Shown: one piece after another, positions 25,178 to 34,150 of the stretch
How positions within the stretch are numbered: the first letter of the stretch is position 1
How the letters are laid out: every line of letters starts with the position of its first letter
Assembly: GCA_038322995.1 (NCBI GenBank)
Contig: JBBQGM010000035.1
Span: 1 to 47,670 of the forward strand
Length of the DNA: 47,670 nt
Direction of reading: 5' to 3'
From: QHXQ01 sp038322995
GTDB taxonomy: Bacteria; Acidobacteriota; Blastocatellia; Pyrinomonadales; Pyrinomonadaceae
Notes under the pieces: model-generated
Told to the model about the DNA's origin: nothing
The model's database searches: none
The model's input: the letters and a program-made list of their open reading frames with translations, nothing else
Program-made: the position numbers and the translations under genes

Positions 25178-26878
25178 ATGATCGAACCGGGCACACTGCT
25201 GCAAAACCGTTACCGCGTGGTCAAACAGATCGGCCTCGGCGGCATGGGTGCTGTCTACCTCGCCACGGACGAACGCTTCGCCAGCACGGTCGCCGTCAAG
25301 CAGACCTTGTTCGACGATGCGGCGTTGCGCAAAGCCTTCGAGCGCGAGGCGCAACTGCTCAACCACCTGCGCCATGCCGCCTTGCCGAAAGTCAGCGATC
25401 ATTTCGTCGAGGGCACGGGGCAGTTCCTCGTCATGGAGTTCATCGAAGGCGCAGACCTCTCGGACTTATTGACCGAGCGCGGCCTGTTCCCCTGCGCCGA
25501 GGTCTTGCAGTGGGCCGACGAGTTGCTGAACGCGCTCGACTATCTGCACACGCAGACGCCGCCGATCATCCATCGCGACATCAAACCGCAAAATCTGAAG
25601 CTCAGCACGCGCGGCCAGATCGTGCTGCTCGACTTCGGGCTGGCCAAGGGTACGCCCACGCAGATGCATGCGAGCACGATGGCCAGCATCTTCGGCTACT
25701 CGCGCAGCTACGCGCCGCTCGAACAAATTCAAGGCACGGGCACGGACGCGCGCAGCGACCTCTACTCACTCGCCGCAACGCTCTATCATTTGCTGACCGG
25801 CACAGCGCCCGTCGATGCGTTGACGCGGGCCAGCGCCATCATCAATAACCAGCCCGACCCACTTGTGCCCGCGCACCTCGTCCGCGCCGAAATTCCGGCG
25901 GTGGTTGGTGGCATGCTGCATCGCGCCATGGCCCAGAACGCGGCGCGCCGCCCGCAGACAGCCGCCGCGCTGCGCGCGGCCTTGCGGCAGGCGGCCGTCT
26001 CCGCCCAAGACGCCACGCCCCAGACGCCTGCTATGCACCCACCCGTCTATGACGGAGCAGCGACGCAAATAAGCACCTCGCTCGCTGGACATCCAGCCAG
26101 CAACGTCACGAACCGCGCCGGCCACACGACCATGCAGGAACACTTCCACCTGCCCCCGCCCGACGAAACATTCATCACCTTAGCTGCCAGGCACGCATCG
26201 TCGCGCACTCGCGCCGCGCCCGTGCCCGCAGAACCGCCCGCGCGCAAATCGCCTAAGCTGCTCGTCGCGGCCGCCGTCGCACTGCTCGTTGCCTGCGGCT
26301 CCGTTCCATTCTTCCTCGGACAACGCACCGCCGCCAACCCGTCAGCGGCGCAAACGATTGACACAACCGGCCCGACCACGAACATACCAAGCGACGTACT
26401 CAGCGCACCGACGCAAGCCACCGACAAAGCGCCGAGCAGTCTCTCCGCAACAGAGTTCGTGCCGGCCCGGACGAGTAGCCCGGCCACGTCCTCTGCCGTC
26501 ACTGCGCAAACGAACGCCGCCCCGGCCGCCAGTGATGCCACTGCGAGCGGTACGGCTGCGAACACAGTCGCAGGGTCTGACGCGGCCGGCCAAACCACGC
26601 CCGCCGGCATCACGACGGCCGCGCGAGCGGGCCTCGAAATACATAATCCGATTCCCGCCGCGACTCCCGACGACGGCAGCGCCAGCCGCGAAGCCGCACG
26701 CCGCGCCGAGGAAACCCGCCGGGCGGCTGATGAAGCGCGGCGGAACGAAGACGCGCGCCGCATTGATGAATTGTTGCGCCGGGCGGCTAGCGGGCCGCCG
26801 CCGAATGGCGGCCCGCCCCCGCCATTCGGCGGCGGGCCCCCACCGCCACCCCCCGGCCGCCGCCCGCCGGCCCGTTAG
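25178..26878 (+). CDS. PknB-type transmembrane Ser/Thr protein kinase
   Basis: A 566-residue Hanks-type kinase. Catalytic domain about 10-270: Gly-rich loop GLGGMGAVY (19-27), Lys41, catalytic HRDIKPQN (132-139), DFG at 152-154, and APLEQ in place of APE. A Thr/Pro-rich juxtamembrane linker leads to one membrane helix at about 361-381. The outer part has no PASTA repeats: it is a Thr/Ala-rich segment, a charged RRAEETRRAADEARR coiled coil and a Gly/Pro-rich tail. The kinase should phosphorylate cytosolic Ser/Thr targets, for example partners of FHA domains. GAAGGAG lies some distance before the ATG. The 262 bp to efp hold both promoters; I cannot place either. Confidence 0.93.
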   Translation: MIEPGTLLQNRYRVVKQIGLGGMGAVYLATDERFASTVAVKQTLFDDAALRKAFEREAQLLNHLRHAALPKVSDHFVEGTGQFLVMEFIEGADLSDLLTERGLFPCAEVLQWADELLNALDYLHTQTPPIIHRDIKPQNLKLSTRGQIVLLDFGLAKGTPTQMHASTMASIFGYSRSYAPLEQIQGTGTDARSDLYSLAATLYHLLTGTAPVDALTRASAIINNQPDPLVPAHLVRAEIPAVVGGMLHRAMAQNAARRPQTAAALRAALRQAAVSAQDATPQTPAMHPPVYDGAATQISTSLAGHPASNVTNRAGHTTMQEHFHLPPPDETFITLAARHASSRTRAAPVPAEPPARKSPKLLVAAAVALLVACGSVPFFLGQRTAANPSAAQTIDTTGPTTNIPSDVLSAPTQATDKAPSSLSATEFVPARTSSPATSSAVTAQTNAAPAASDATASGTAANTVAGSDAAGQTTPAGITTAARAGLEIHNPIPAATPDDGSASREAARRAEETRRAADEARRNEDARRIDELLRRAASGPPPNGGPPPPFGGGPPPPPPGRRPPAR

Positions 26879-26920
26879 GGCCAGAAAAACTTTCGCGCCG
26901 CATCAGCTATACTTGTCTGC

Positions 26921-27565
26921 GTGCCGCTAGATTCTTTCAGCTTACCCAGACTCTATCCGATCACGGACGCCCGCCTCACAGGTCTGGCGCACGCCGAACA
27001 GGTTGCGCGCCTGTGCGCCGGTGGCGCGACGCTCATCCAACTGCGCGATAAGCACGCCAGCCCGCGCGCGTTTTACGCGGCGGCCGAAGCGACCCTGCAA
27101 GTTGCGCGGGCGCACGGCGCACGGCTCATCATCAACGACCGCGCCGACATCGCGCTCGCGCTTGGGGCCGACGGCGTACACTTAGGGCAAGACGATCTCG
27201 CCCCGGCCGCCGCGCGCCGTCTGCTCGGCCCCCGCGCCATCATCGGCTACTCCACACACAATCTTGCACAGGCGCAGGCCGCCGCCGCCTTGCCCGTCAG
27301 CTACATCGCCCTCGGCCCCGTCTTTGCGACCACGACCAAGGAGCAGGCTGATCCGGTCATTGGTCTCGCCGGCCTCACCCGTATCCGCGCCGCGCTGCCG
27401 CCCGACCTCCCGCTCGTAGCCATCGGCGGCATCACAGGAGCGAACGCCCATGCCGTGCTTGCTGCCGGCGCTAATGCAATCGCCGTCATCAGCGCGTTGC
27501 TCACCGTGCCCGATCTCATCGCCATCCGCACAGCAGAGTTTGGCCGGAGTTTGGCCAAAGAGTAG
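26921..27565 (+). CDS. thiE: Thiamine-phosphate synthase
   Basis: A 214-residue TIM-barrel enzyme that joins HMP pyrophosphate and the thiazole phosphate to make thiamine phosphate. Motifs: YPITD, IQLRDKHAS (about 38-46), LIINDRAD (about 68), DGVHLGQDDL (about 87-96), IGYSTHN, ALGPVF-TTTK and VAIGGIT. Start GTG 26921. A TATACT at 26908-26913 lies only seven bases before it, so the message may be leaderless. The 42-nt gap is too short for a TPP riboswitch. No other thi gene is nearby. Confidence 0.95.
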   Translation: MPLDSFSLPRLYPITDARLTGLAHAEQVARLCAGGATLIQLRDKHASPRAFYAAAEATLQVARAHGARLIINDRADIALALGADGVHLGQDDLAPAAARRLLGPRAIIGYSTHNLAQAQAAAALPVSYIALGPVFATTTKEQADPVIGLAGLTRIRAALPPDLPLVAIGGITGANAHAVLAAGANAIAVISALLTVPDLIAIRTAEFGRSLAKE

Positions 27566-27734
27566 TTGTCAAACTACAGCGCAAAAACTTTTAACTTGCG
27601 TTTAATTGTTCGATTAGCGACAATGCCAGAGGAGTAGGCGGTCTCTTGTTTTCCGCCTGACAACCCCAAACAGTCTCGCCTCTCTCTTCGGTAGCCCCGA
27701 TCAAATCTTCAGTCAAAGTGGAGCAACCTACGGC

Positions 27735-28928
27735 ATGAGTTTTCTCGATTTGCCGCCGATCATCGAGCGCATGTTGCTCGTCTCGGACAAGATCAGCGAT
27801 CTGAATTTCTCCGTCGGGCAACAGCCGCAGGTGGAGGTCAACGGCAAGCTGACGAGCGTGCAGCCGCTGGGCCTGCAAAAGCTGACGCCTTACCAGACCG
27901 AGTTGATCGCGATGACGCTGCTTGAGGGCAACCCCGACGCCACCACGCGGCTCGCACACACAGGCTCGGCCGACCTCAGCTACTCGTTGCCCACGCACGT
28001 GCGCTTCCGCGTCAACATCTTTCAGCAGCGCGGCTCTTACTCCATCGTGATGCGCGTCATCCCGACCGAGATACCGAATCTCGCGGCGCTCAGCCTGCCC
28101 ACGTGTCTCGAAGACATCGCCGCGTTGCGCAACGGCCTCGTGCTCGTCACTGGCCCCACCGGGGCGGGCAAAACTTCGACGCTCGCCGCCATCATCGACC
28201 GCATCAACGACGAGCATCACTACCACATCATCACGCTTGAAGACCCGATTGAGTTTCTGCACACGCACCGCCGCGCCACGATCAACCAACGCGAAATCGG
28301 TTCGGACGCCAAAGATTTCCCGTCCGCGTTACGGGCGGCACTCAGGCAAGCGCCGAAAGTGATCCTCGTCGGCGAGATGCGCGACTACGAGACCACCGAG
28401 ATCGCGCTTGAAGCGGCCGAGACCGGCCACCTCGTCCTCTCGACGCTGCACACGATTGATGCCTCTAAAACAGTTGACCGCATCATCGGTCTCTATCCGA
28501 AGAATGAAGAAGCGGTGATTCGCACGCGGCTCGCGCAGACGTTTCGCTACATTCTCTCGCAGCGTTTGCTGCCGCGCGCCGACGGGCAGGGCCGCGCCGC
28601 CGCCGTCGAGATTCTGCGGGCCACGCCGCGCACGCGCGAGTATCTGCAAAACGGCGAGTCCGATGGCAAGACGCTGCTCGACGCGATGCGCGACAGCCGG
28701 CTTGAAGGCATGCAGGACTTCGACTCGGTGATCAAGGATTTCATCGAGCGCAAAGTGGTCACGCTTGAAGACGGCCTCACCTTCGCCACGAACCCGAACA
28801 ATCTGCTGCTCACCCTGAAAGGTGTCACCGGGCAAGACGATTTTCTCCGCGCTGAGGCGGCCGCCAGCGCACCGCCACGCACATCGCCGCCGCGTGTTGC
28901 GCCGATGCTCGACATGATCACGTCGTAA
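27735..28928 (+). CDS. PilT/PilU-type pilus retraction ATPase
   Basis: A 397-residue secretion-superfamily ATPase that powers pilus retraction (twitching motility). An N-terminal PAS-like domain with ISDLNFSVGQQPQVEVNG leads to the ATPase core: Walker A GPTGAGKT (140-147), Asp box ITLEDPIEF, Walker B VILVGEMRD and His box TGHLVLSTLHT. The region after about 360 carries a Thr/Pro/Ala tail. It lies 20 kb from the pilus alignment operon at 4036 and has no pilB, pilC or other motility gene beside it. PilU is the alternative; the two are not separable from sequence alone. Confidence 0.92.
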   Translation: MSFLDLPPIIERMLLVSDKISDLNFSVGQQPQVEVNGKLTSVQPLGLQKLTPYQTELIAMTLLEGNPDATTRLAHTGSADLSYSLPTHVRFRVNIFQQRGSYSIVMRVIPTEIPNLAALSLPTCLEDIAALRNGLVLVTGPTGAGKTSTLAAIIDRINDEHHYHIITLEDPIEFLHTHRRATINQREIGSDAKDFPSALRAALRQAPKVILVGEMRDYETTEIALEAAETGHLVLSTLHTIDASKTVDRIIGLYPKNEEAVIRTRLAQTFRYILSQRLLPRADGQGRAAAVEILRATPRTREYLQNGESDGKTLLDAMRDSRLEGMQDFDSVIKDFIERKVVTLEDGLTFATNPNNLLLTLKGVTGQDDFLRAEAAASAPPRTSPPRVAPMLDMITS

Positions 28929-28934
28929 CAACCA

Positions 28935-29000
28935 ATGAACGCGGCCTGCTGAATGATGAATTAAACACAGAGCGTCATTCATTCAGCAGGCCGCGCTCAT
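28935..29000. repeat. 22-bp inverted repeat (ATGAACGCGG-type)
   Basis: Arms 28935-28956 and 28979-29000 match at 21 of 22 positions with one transition. The left arm resembles the repeat at 24258-24333. It lies between the pilT-like gene and the zinc-ribbon gene, ending 18 nt before the latter's ATG. Confidence 0.75.
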
Positions 29001-29018
29001 CGTTCATCAGTTAACACT

Positions 29019-29810
29019 ATGGTTATCATCTGCCAGCAATGCGCCGCGCGCCTGCAACTCGACGATGCGAAAGTGCCCGCGCGGGCGTTCACCGTCCGCT
29101 GCCCGAAGTGTCAGCAGATCATCAACGCGCAGCCGCCCGCGGCAGTACCCGACTACAGCGCGCTCGGCGTCGGCGACGTGAGCGCGCCCACGCAAGCGCG
29201 CTTCGGCAAACCGATGCCCGCGCCCGCCTTCAAACCCGACGCGCAGGACGACAGCGCAGAGCCGGCCGATCAGGTGGCCACGAATAAAAATGAGGTGGCC
29301 CGCCTGCTGTCGTCGCTGCTGCAACAGGCGATGGCGACGGCTGCGACCGAAGCCTCGCAAACCACGACCCGGCGCGGCTGGGGCAATCATCGCCTGGCGC
29401 TCATCTGCGCCTCGCCCGAACACCGGATCGCGGTGGCGCGCGTGATGGTCGAGAACGGCTACGAAGCCTTCGTGGCCGAGGACACAACGCAGGCCATCGA
29501 GCGCATGCGCGAGGATAAGATGGACGTGATCGTGCTCGCGCCGGATTTCGACCCCGCCGAGCAGGGCGCGGCCTTCATCAGCCGCGAGATCAGCGCGCTC
29601 CGCCCCATCGTCCGCCGTCGTACCTTCTTCGTCCATCTCACGCCCGACGTGCGCACCGGCGACCCCCACGCCGCACTCATCCGCAGCGCCAACTTCGTCC
29701 TCAACCCCGCCGACATTGAAGACCTACCGCGCACCTTCGACCACGCCATCCGCGCCTTTAACGAACTCTACCGCAATCTCAACAACGCGCTGCAACTCGA
29801 AGGCATCTAG
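29019..29810 (+). CDS. MJ0042 zinc-ribbon protein with degenerate receiver-like domain
   Basis: A 263-residue protein. Residues 1-38 are a zinc ribbon of the MJ0042 type: CQQC at 5-8 and CPKC at 28-31 with a short VRC/VPAR core. A linker of about 70 residues follows, partly acidic. Residues about 125-255 look like a receiver fold (RLALICASPEHRIAVARVMVENGYE and MDVIVLAP) but the phosphoacceptor Asp position in VIVLAP is Ala, so phosphorylation is unlikely. It is probably a regulatory adaptor. It sits just downstream of the PilT-like gene, with a palindromic repeat between. Confidence 0.75.
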   Translation: MVIICQQCAARLQLDDAKVPARAFTVRCPKCQQIINAQPPAAVPDYSALGVGDVSAPTQARFGKPMPAPAFKPDAQDDSAEPADQVATNKNEVARLLSSLLQQAMATAATEASQTTTRRGWGNHRLALICASPEHRIAVARVMVENGYEAFVAEDTTQAIERMREDKMDVIVLAPDFDPAEQGAAFISREISALRPIVRRRTFFVHLTPDVRTGDPHAALIRSANFVLNPADIEDLPRTFDHAIRAFNELYRNLNNALQLEGI

Positions 29811-29874
29811 CCATCCCGCAATCTGATTGACGCTGCCGGATGCCGCTTGTATGCTCGCGTGCGGCAGGAGCGTT

Positions 29875-30834
29875 ATGGCAGCGAGCGGTACGAGCAAAGA
29901 CAAACAGGCGCACGCGCATCATCATCATCACCGGGCGGCGCGCAGCCGGCGGCGCTTGGTGCTGGTGCTTGCGTTGACGGCCGTTTACATGTTGGCCGAG
30001 GCCGTTGGCGGTTGGCTGGCGAACTCGCTCGCACTCTTGGCCGACGCCGGGCACATGCTGGCGGACGTGGCCGCGCTCGTGCTGGCGCTCTCCGCCGCCT
30101 GGTTCAGCGCCCGCCCCGCCACCGCCGCCAAGACGTTCGGTTATTACCGGCTCGAAATTCTTGCCGCGCTCACAAACGGCGTCGTGCTCGTCGCCATCTC
30201 GCTCGTCATCTTCTATCAAGCTTATCGGCGTTGGCTCGCGCCGGCTGAAGTCGCAAGTGGTTTATTGATCGGCGTCGCGGCGGGCGGCCTCGTCGTCAAC
30301 ATCGTCTGCGCCTGGCTGCTGCACGGTGCGCACACGGACGATCTGAACGTGCGCGGCGCGTGGCTGCACGTCATCGGCGATGCGGTCGGCTCGGTCGGCG
30401 CAATCGTCGCGGGCGCGCTCATTGCGTTCAAAGGCTGGGCCGCGGCCGACCCGCTCATCAGCGCGCTGATTAGCTGTTTGATTATCTGGAGTTCGTGGCA
30501 TCTGATCCGCGAAGCGACGAATGTGCTGCTCGAAGGCACGCCCGCGCACATCAATCTCGCGGCGGTCGAAGAAGCGATCCGCTTGACCGCGGGCGTCGAG
30601 GGCGTACACGATCTGCACGTCTGGACGATCACGTCGGGGCGCGATGCCTTGAGCGCGCACGTCGTCCATGCGCCCGTCGTCGCGCAGCCCGAACTGCTCG
30701 GCGTCTTGCGCGCCAAATTGCACGACCGCTTCGGCGTCGATCATCTCACGATCCAGATGGAGACCGCCGCCGGCGATGGCGCGCGCTACTTCTGTCATGA
30801 GGGCACAGACTGTTTTCGCTCGGAAAGCAATTAG
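29875..30834 (+). CDS. Cation diffusion facilitator (CzcD/ZitB-type metal exporter)
   Basis: A 319-residue six-helix antiporter that exports Zn2+/Co2+/Cd2+ in exchange for protons. ATG 29875 has AGGAG directly upstream. The metal site in helix 2 is H60 and D64 (DAGHMLAD) and in helix 5 H165 and D169 (HVIGDAVGS), as in ZitB and CzcD. A His-rich N-terminal sequence (HAHHHHH) may capture metal. The C-terminal cytosolic ferredoxin-like domain contains VEGVHDLHVWTI. No metal regulator gene is beside it. Confidence 0.94.
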   Translation: MAASGTSKDKQAHAHHHHHRAARSRRRLVLVLALTAVYMLAEAVGGWLANSLALLADAGHMLADVAALVLALSAAWFSARPATAAKTFGYYRLEILAALTNGVVLVAISLVIFYQAYRRWLAPAEVASGLLIGVAAGGLVVNIVCAWLLHGAHTDDLNVRGAWLHVIGDAVGSVGAIVAGALIAFKGWAAADPLISALISCLIIWSSWHLIREATNVLLEGTPAHINLAAVEEAIRLTAGVEGVHDLHVWTITSGRDALSAHVVHAPVVAQPELLGVLRAKLHDRFGVDHLTIQMETAAGDGARYFCHEGTDCFRSESN

Positions 30835-30882
30835 CAATTAGCTTGCAGCTTTTTGTCTTTAGCTATCCGCTAACAGCTTCTC

Positions 30883-31125
30883 ATGGAAATCAACTTACTG
30901 CTTTCACTCGACCTGCGCGAGCAAGCGGCGTTGCAAGCCGCGCTCGTCACGCACGGCGCGCCGGATCAACTGGTCACGCTGGCGTTGACGGGCGCGTGCC
31001 GCATCGCAACGCTCGCCGAAGCGCGCCGCTTGCGCCTCTGGTTGGTCGAAGCCCGCGCCGGCGGCGGCACAGACTTCGCCGCGCTCGAAGTGATCGAAGG
31101 GGCGCTTGCGCGCTTCGGAGTCTGA
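30883..31125 (+). CDS. 80-residue hypothetical protein
   Basis: ATG 30883 opens an 80-codon frame of helical, Leu/Ala-rich sequence (LREQAALQAALVTHG, EARRLRLWLVEAR). It has no signal, membrane helix or metal motif. It is in line with larA, which begins 16 nt after its stop, and both probably share one transcript. I do not recognise it; real coding is likely but not certain. Confidence 0.5.
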   Translation: MEINLLLSLDLREQAALQAALVTHGAPDQLVTLALTGACRIATLAEARRLRLWLVEARAGGGTDFAALEVIEGALARFGV

Positions 31126-31141
31126 ATTTAAGTTCATCGTT

Positions 31142-32425
31142 ATGGCCCATATCGAACTAGCTTACGGGCGCGAGCAGGTCGCGTTTGATTATGACGAAAC
31201 GCGCTACACCTTGCTCGCCCCGGCGACTGACGAAGCGGCGCGACCGCTGTCCGATGCTGAATTGGGCGTGCTGATCGATGATCCGTTAGACTCGCAGCTA
31301 CTTGAAGAGATCATCTCGCCGGGCGAGCGTGTGCTGATCGTCGTCTCCGATGCGACGCGCGCAACCGCGAGCGCGCAAGTCGTTAACCTGCTCGTGCGTC
31401 GTTTGATTCAACTCGGCGTTGCACCGGCTGATCTGCGCATCATCTTTGCCACCGGCATCCATCGTCCGCCGACCGCGCAGGAAAAGAACGAGCTACTCAC
31501 ACCCTTCATCACGCAACGCCTGCACACGCTCGATCACGATGCGCACGACGAGACGCAGCACGTCAATCTCGGCACAACTGAACGCGGCACGCCCATCGAA
31601 GTCAACCGCGCGCTCGTCGAGCACGACCACATCATCATCACCGGCGCGATCAGTTTTCATTACTTCGCGGGCTTCACCGGCGGGCGCAAAAGCATCTGCC
31701 CCGGTCTCGCCTCCGCGCGCACCGTAGCCGCGACACACCTGCTCGCGCTCGACACAGAACACGGCACACGGCGCGCGGGCGTCGGCACGGGCCGGCTCGA
31801 CGGCAACGCCGTGCATGAGGAGTGTGAACGGATCGCGGCCGAAGTCGCGCCGTCGTTTTTGCTGAACACGGTGGTGGACGAGCGCGGCCGGGCGGTGCGC
31901 CTCTACGCGGGCGACTGGCGCGTGGCGCACCGCTGGGCCTGCGCCGAGTATGCGACCGACCACACGATTAAGATCGCGGCGCAGCGGCCGCTCGTCATAG
32001 TCAGTTGCGGCGGTGCGCCTTACGACATCAATCTCACGCAGGCGCACAAGGCGCTCGACATGGCGGCGCAGGCTTGCACCGATGGCGGCACGATTATCAT
32101 GCTGGCCGCCTGCCCCGATGGCTACGGCCGCGCCGACTTCCTGCAATGGTTCGCCGCCGCCGACTCGCGCGCCCTCGCCGCGCGCTTGCGCGAACATTAC
32201 GCCGTCAACGGCCAGACCGCGTGGGCGTTGCTCACCAAAGCCGAACGCTTCAACGTGCAACTCGTCTCGCAGCTAACTGACGAAGCCGTGCGCGCCATGC
32301 GCATGATGCCCGCCCGCCCGCTGGCTGCTGCGCTCGCGCAGGTGGACGCCCGTGTGCCCGGTTACATCATGCCGCTCGGCGCACGCTATATGCCGGTCGT
32401 GGATACGGCTACGGGGCTGCGCTGA
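31142..32425 (+). CDS. larA: Nickel-dependent lactate racemase-type protein LarA
   Basis: A 427-residue LarA-family racemase/epimerase. ATG 31142 is chosen because the family N-terminus starts here. The catalytic and cofactor residues align with L. plantarum LarA one position lower: His107 (IHRPPT), His173 (SFHYFAG) and Lys183 (GGRKSICPG), the Lys that carries the nickel-pincer cofactor. The substrate may be lactate or another 2-hydroxyacid. The cofactor genes larB, larC and larE are not in the window. The glcD-like dehydrogenase at 42539 could use the product. Confidence 0.92.
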   Translation: MAHIELAYGREQVAFDYDETRYTLLAPATDEAARPLSDAELGVLIDDPLDSQLLEEIISPGERVLIVVSDATRATASAQVVNLLVRRLIQLGVAPADLRIIFATGIHRPPTAQEKNELLTPFITQRLHTLDHDAHDETQHVNLGTTERGTPIEVNRALVEHDHIIITGAISFHYFAGFTGGRKSICPGLASARTVAATHLLALDTEHGTRRAGVGTGRLDGNAVHEECERIAAEVAPSFLLNTVVDERGRAVRLYAGDWRVAHRWACAEYATDHTIKIAAQRPLVIVSCGGAPYDINLTQAHKALDMAAQACTDGGTIIMLAACPDGYGRADFLQWFAAADSRALAARLREHYAVNGQTAWALLTKAERFNVQLVSQLTDEAVRAMRMMPARPLAAALAQVDARVPGYIMPLGARYMPVVDTATGLR

Positions 32426-32535
32426 GTGCGCTATGATGCCCGCAAAGTGCTGGACTTCGTTGACCTGTCGGACTTACCCTCTCAGCGTTTAGCTGTGCGG
32501 GCGGTCATAAACGTATAGCAGGCAACACGAAATTT

Positions 32536-32595
32536 CTTTACGTCTTTGCGTGAGATTTCTCGTTTATAGCTGAGGCCTCACGCAAAGATGTAAAG
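32536..32595. repeat. 19-bp inverted repeat (CTTTGCGTC-type)
   Basis: Arms 32536-32554 and 32577-32595 match at 18 of 19 positions, the exception being a transition. The arms are built from CTTTRCGTCTTTGCGTGAG. It ends about 27 nt before the next ATG. Confidence 0.75.
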
Positions 32596-32622
32596 GCGCA
32601 AAGTAGGGGCGCGAAGAGGAGA

Positions 32623-33282
32623 ATGAATTTGAAGAACAAAGTGATGTGGTTGATCGTGTTGGCTTGGGTCTGCGCTGTTGACGTGCGGGCGCAGCAGCCG
32701 ACGGCGAACACGGCGGGGGTGACGAATGAGCCGCGTGTGGCGCTGACGGAGCAGGCGACAGCTTACGATGTGGCGGGGCGCGTCGCGCTCGGCGGGCGTT
32801 TGCGCACGACGCAGCTTGCGGGCACGGCGGACGCGCCCGTGCGCAATGTCGCGTTCGTGGTCGAGAATCGCAGCGCGCTCTTCTACAACTATGTCTCCGG
32901 CTATGCCACGTTTTACGCGGCCGACGGGGTGCGCTGCGGCGAAGGCCTGTGGAAACTCGAAGCCTTCGCGCCGGGCGAGCAGTCCGAAGTGGACACGCCG
33001 GGCCTGCGTCTGACCTGCACGCCGACCACCTGGCGCATCTCAGCCCTGAATCTGGTGACGCGCACGACCGACGTGGCCAAACCGGCCGACCCGGCCGTTG
33101 CGCCGGCCAGCGACGCCACGCCGGCAAGTACGCCGCCGCCCGCGCCTGCGCTTGCGGCCGGCACGACGCAGCGACTTGAGATCAACATCAACGGCAAGAC
33201 GCTGCCCGTGCAGTTCGACAACCCGATTGACATCCTCGTCGGCAAAGAGCGCGTGGTGATCGTCGTCCGGCCCGCGCCCTGA
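32623..33282 (+). CDS. Exported protein of unknown function
   Basis: A 219-residue protein with a signal peptide (about 1-23, RAQ end). The middle, about 35-150, has a beta-rich pattern: VRNVAFVVENRSALFYNYVSG with FYAADGVRCG resembles an immunoglobulin-like or FxLYD-type fold. Two cysteines at 106 and about 131 could form a disulfide. A Pro/Ala linker (about 155-185) leads to a short C-terminal beta segment (LEININGKTLPV). No family is recognised. GGAG precedes the ATG. Confidence 0.7.
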   Translation: MNLKNKVMWLIVLAWVCAVDVRAQQPTANTAGVTNEPRVALTEQATAYDVAGRVALGGRLRTTQLAGTADAPVRNVAFVVENRSALFYNYVSGYATFYAADGVRCGEGLWKLEAFAPGEQSEVDTPGLRLTCTPTTWRISALNLVTRTTDVAKPADPAVAPASDATPASTPPPAPALAAGTTQRLEININGKTLPVQFDNPIDILVGKERVVIVVRPAP

Positions 33283-33462
33283 AGTTGCGTGTCGCCCGGC
33301 CCGCCGAATGCTTGGGGGGATTGCTCTCAGCGCCGCCCGGCCCGCCGCCTGTGCCGGCTGCCCTGCTTCCTTCTGTCAGTTAGTTGAGCCTATATTGGCG
33401 AGCACACAATACCTATGGCGGCTTTGTGTGTAGTAAATTTTAGGAGAAGCGAGGAGCTTTCG

Positions 33463-33855
33463 ATGAAACGTTACCTGACACCGGCGGCAGTGGTGCTGGC
33501 TGTTTTCACTGCGGGGGCAGCATTGACCTCAGCCGTACCACGGACTTTAAGCGCGCAGGAAAAAAGTGCAGCACAAGCGCAGGCGCGGTTGGCGCGCGCA
33601 GCCAAGATCACGAAGGAGCAGGCGCAAGAGACCGCGCTTAAACGGGCACCGGGCACCGTCGAGAGCGCCGAGTTGGAGCGGGAGCATAAGCGACTCGTCT
33701 ACTCGTTCGACATTCGCAACGCGCAGGGTAGGATTGACGAAGTACAGGTGAGCGCTATCACCGGCAAGGTCGTGCGCGTCGAGCACGAGAACAAGAAGCA
33801 AGAGGCCGAGGAGCAGCGGAAAGAGAAGGGCGAGAAGAGCAAGCATAAATCTTAG
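33463..33855 (+). CDS. Exported PepSY-domain protein
   Basis: A 130-residue protein; ATG 33463 has GAGGAG six bases upstream. A signal peptide (about 1-28, LSAQ end) is followed by a PepSY domain (about 45-105): ITKEQAQETALKRAPGTVESAELE and YSFDIRNAQGRIDEVQVSAITGKVV, a classic pattern. PepSY domains inhibit proteases or sense peptides and metals. The C-terminal 25 residues are a highly charged Lys/Glu tail. No protease gene lies next to it. Confidence 0.9.
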   Translation: MKRYLTPAAVVLAVFTAGAALTSAVPRTLSAQEKSAAQAQARLARAAKITKEQAQETALKRAPGTVESAELEREHKRLVYSFDIRNAQGRIDEVQVSAITGKVVRVEHENKKQEAEEQRKEKGEKSKHKS

Positions 33856-33964
33856 ACATGGCGACAGCACGATCAACAAGGCTTGGGGGCAGGTTAATTC
33901 CACAGAGATGCCACGCCCGGTAAGCTAAGTCAAATCACGAAAGAACAGGCTAACAGAGAAAAGC

Positions 33965-34039
33965 TATTCACGAATTTCATGAATCGACACGAACTAAGAC
34001 AGATGCCTGTTCGTGTCGGTTCGTGTCGGTTCGTGGATA
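33965..34039. repeat. Palindrome, third copy of the TTCGTG-type family
   Basis: TATTCACGAA (33965) through CGACACGAAC pairs with GTTCGTGTCGG...TTCGTGGATA ending at 34039, with one indel and some mismatches. The right arm repeats TTCGTGTCGG twice. It shares its end word with the copies at 25-98 and 165-237. It is immediately upstream of the efflux operon. Confidence 0.65.
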
Positions 34040-34150
34040 AGTATCTTTCGCTCTCTATATCATTTCTCTGTGCTGCGTGCTGGAGTATGTGCAAGGGTGA
34101 ATGGCTATAGGATAAGGCCCGCGCCGAATGAGAGAGGAACGAATCGTGAG

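Noticed and set aside
26879..26920. TPP riboswitch before thiE
   Set aside because: The gap of 42 nt is too short for the aptamer and no THI-box words are present.
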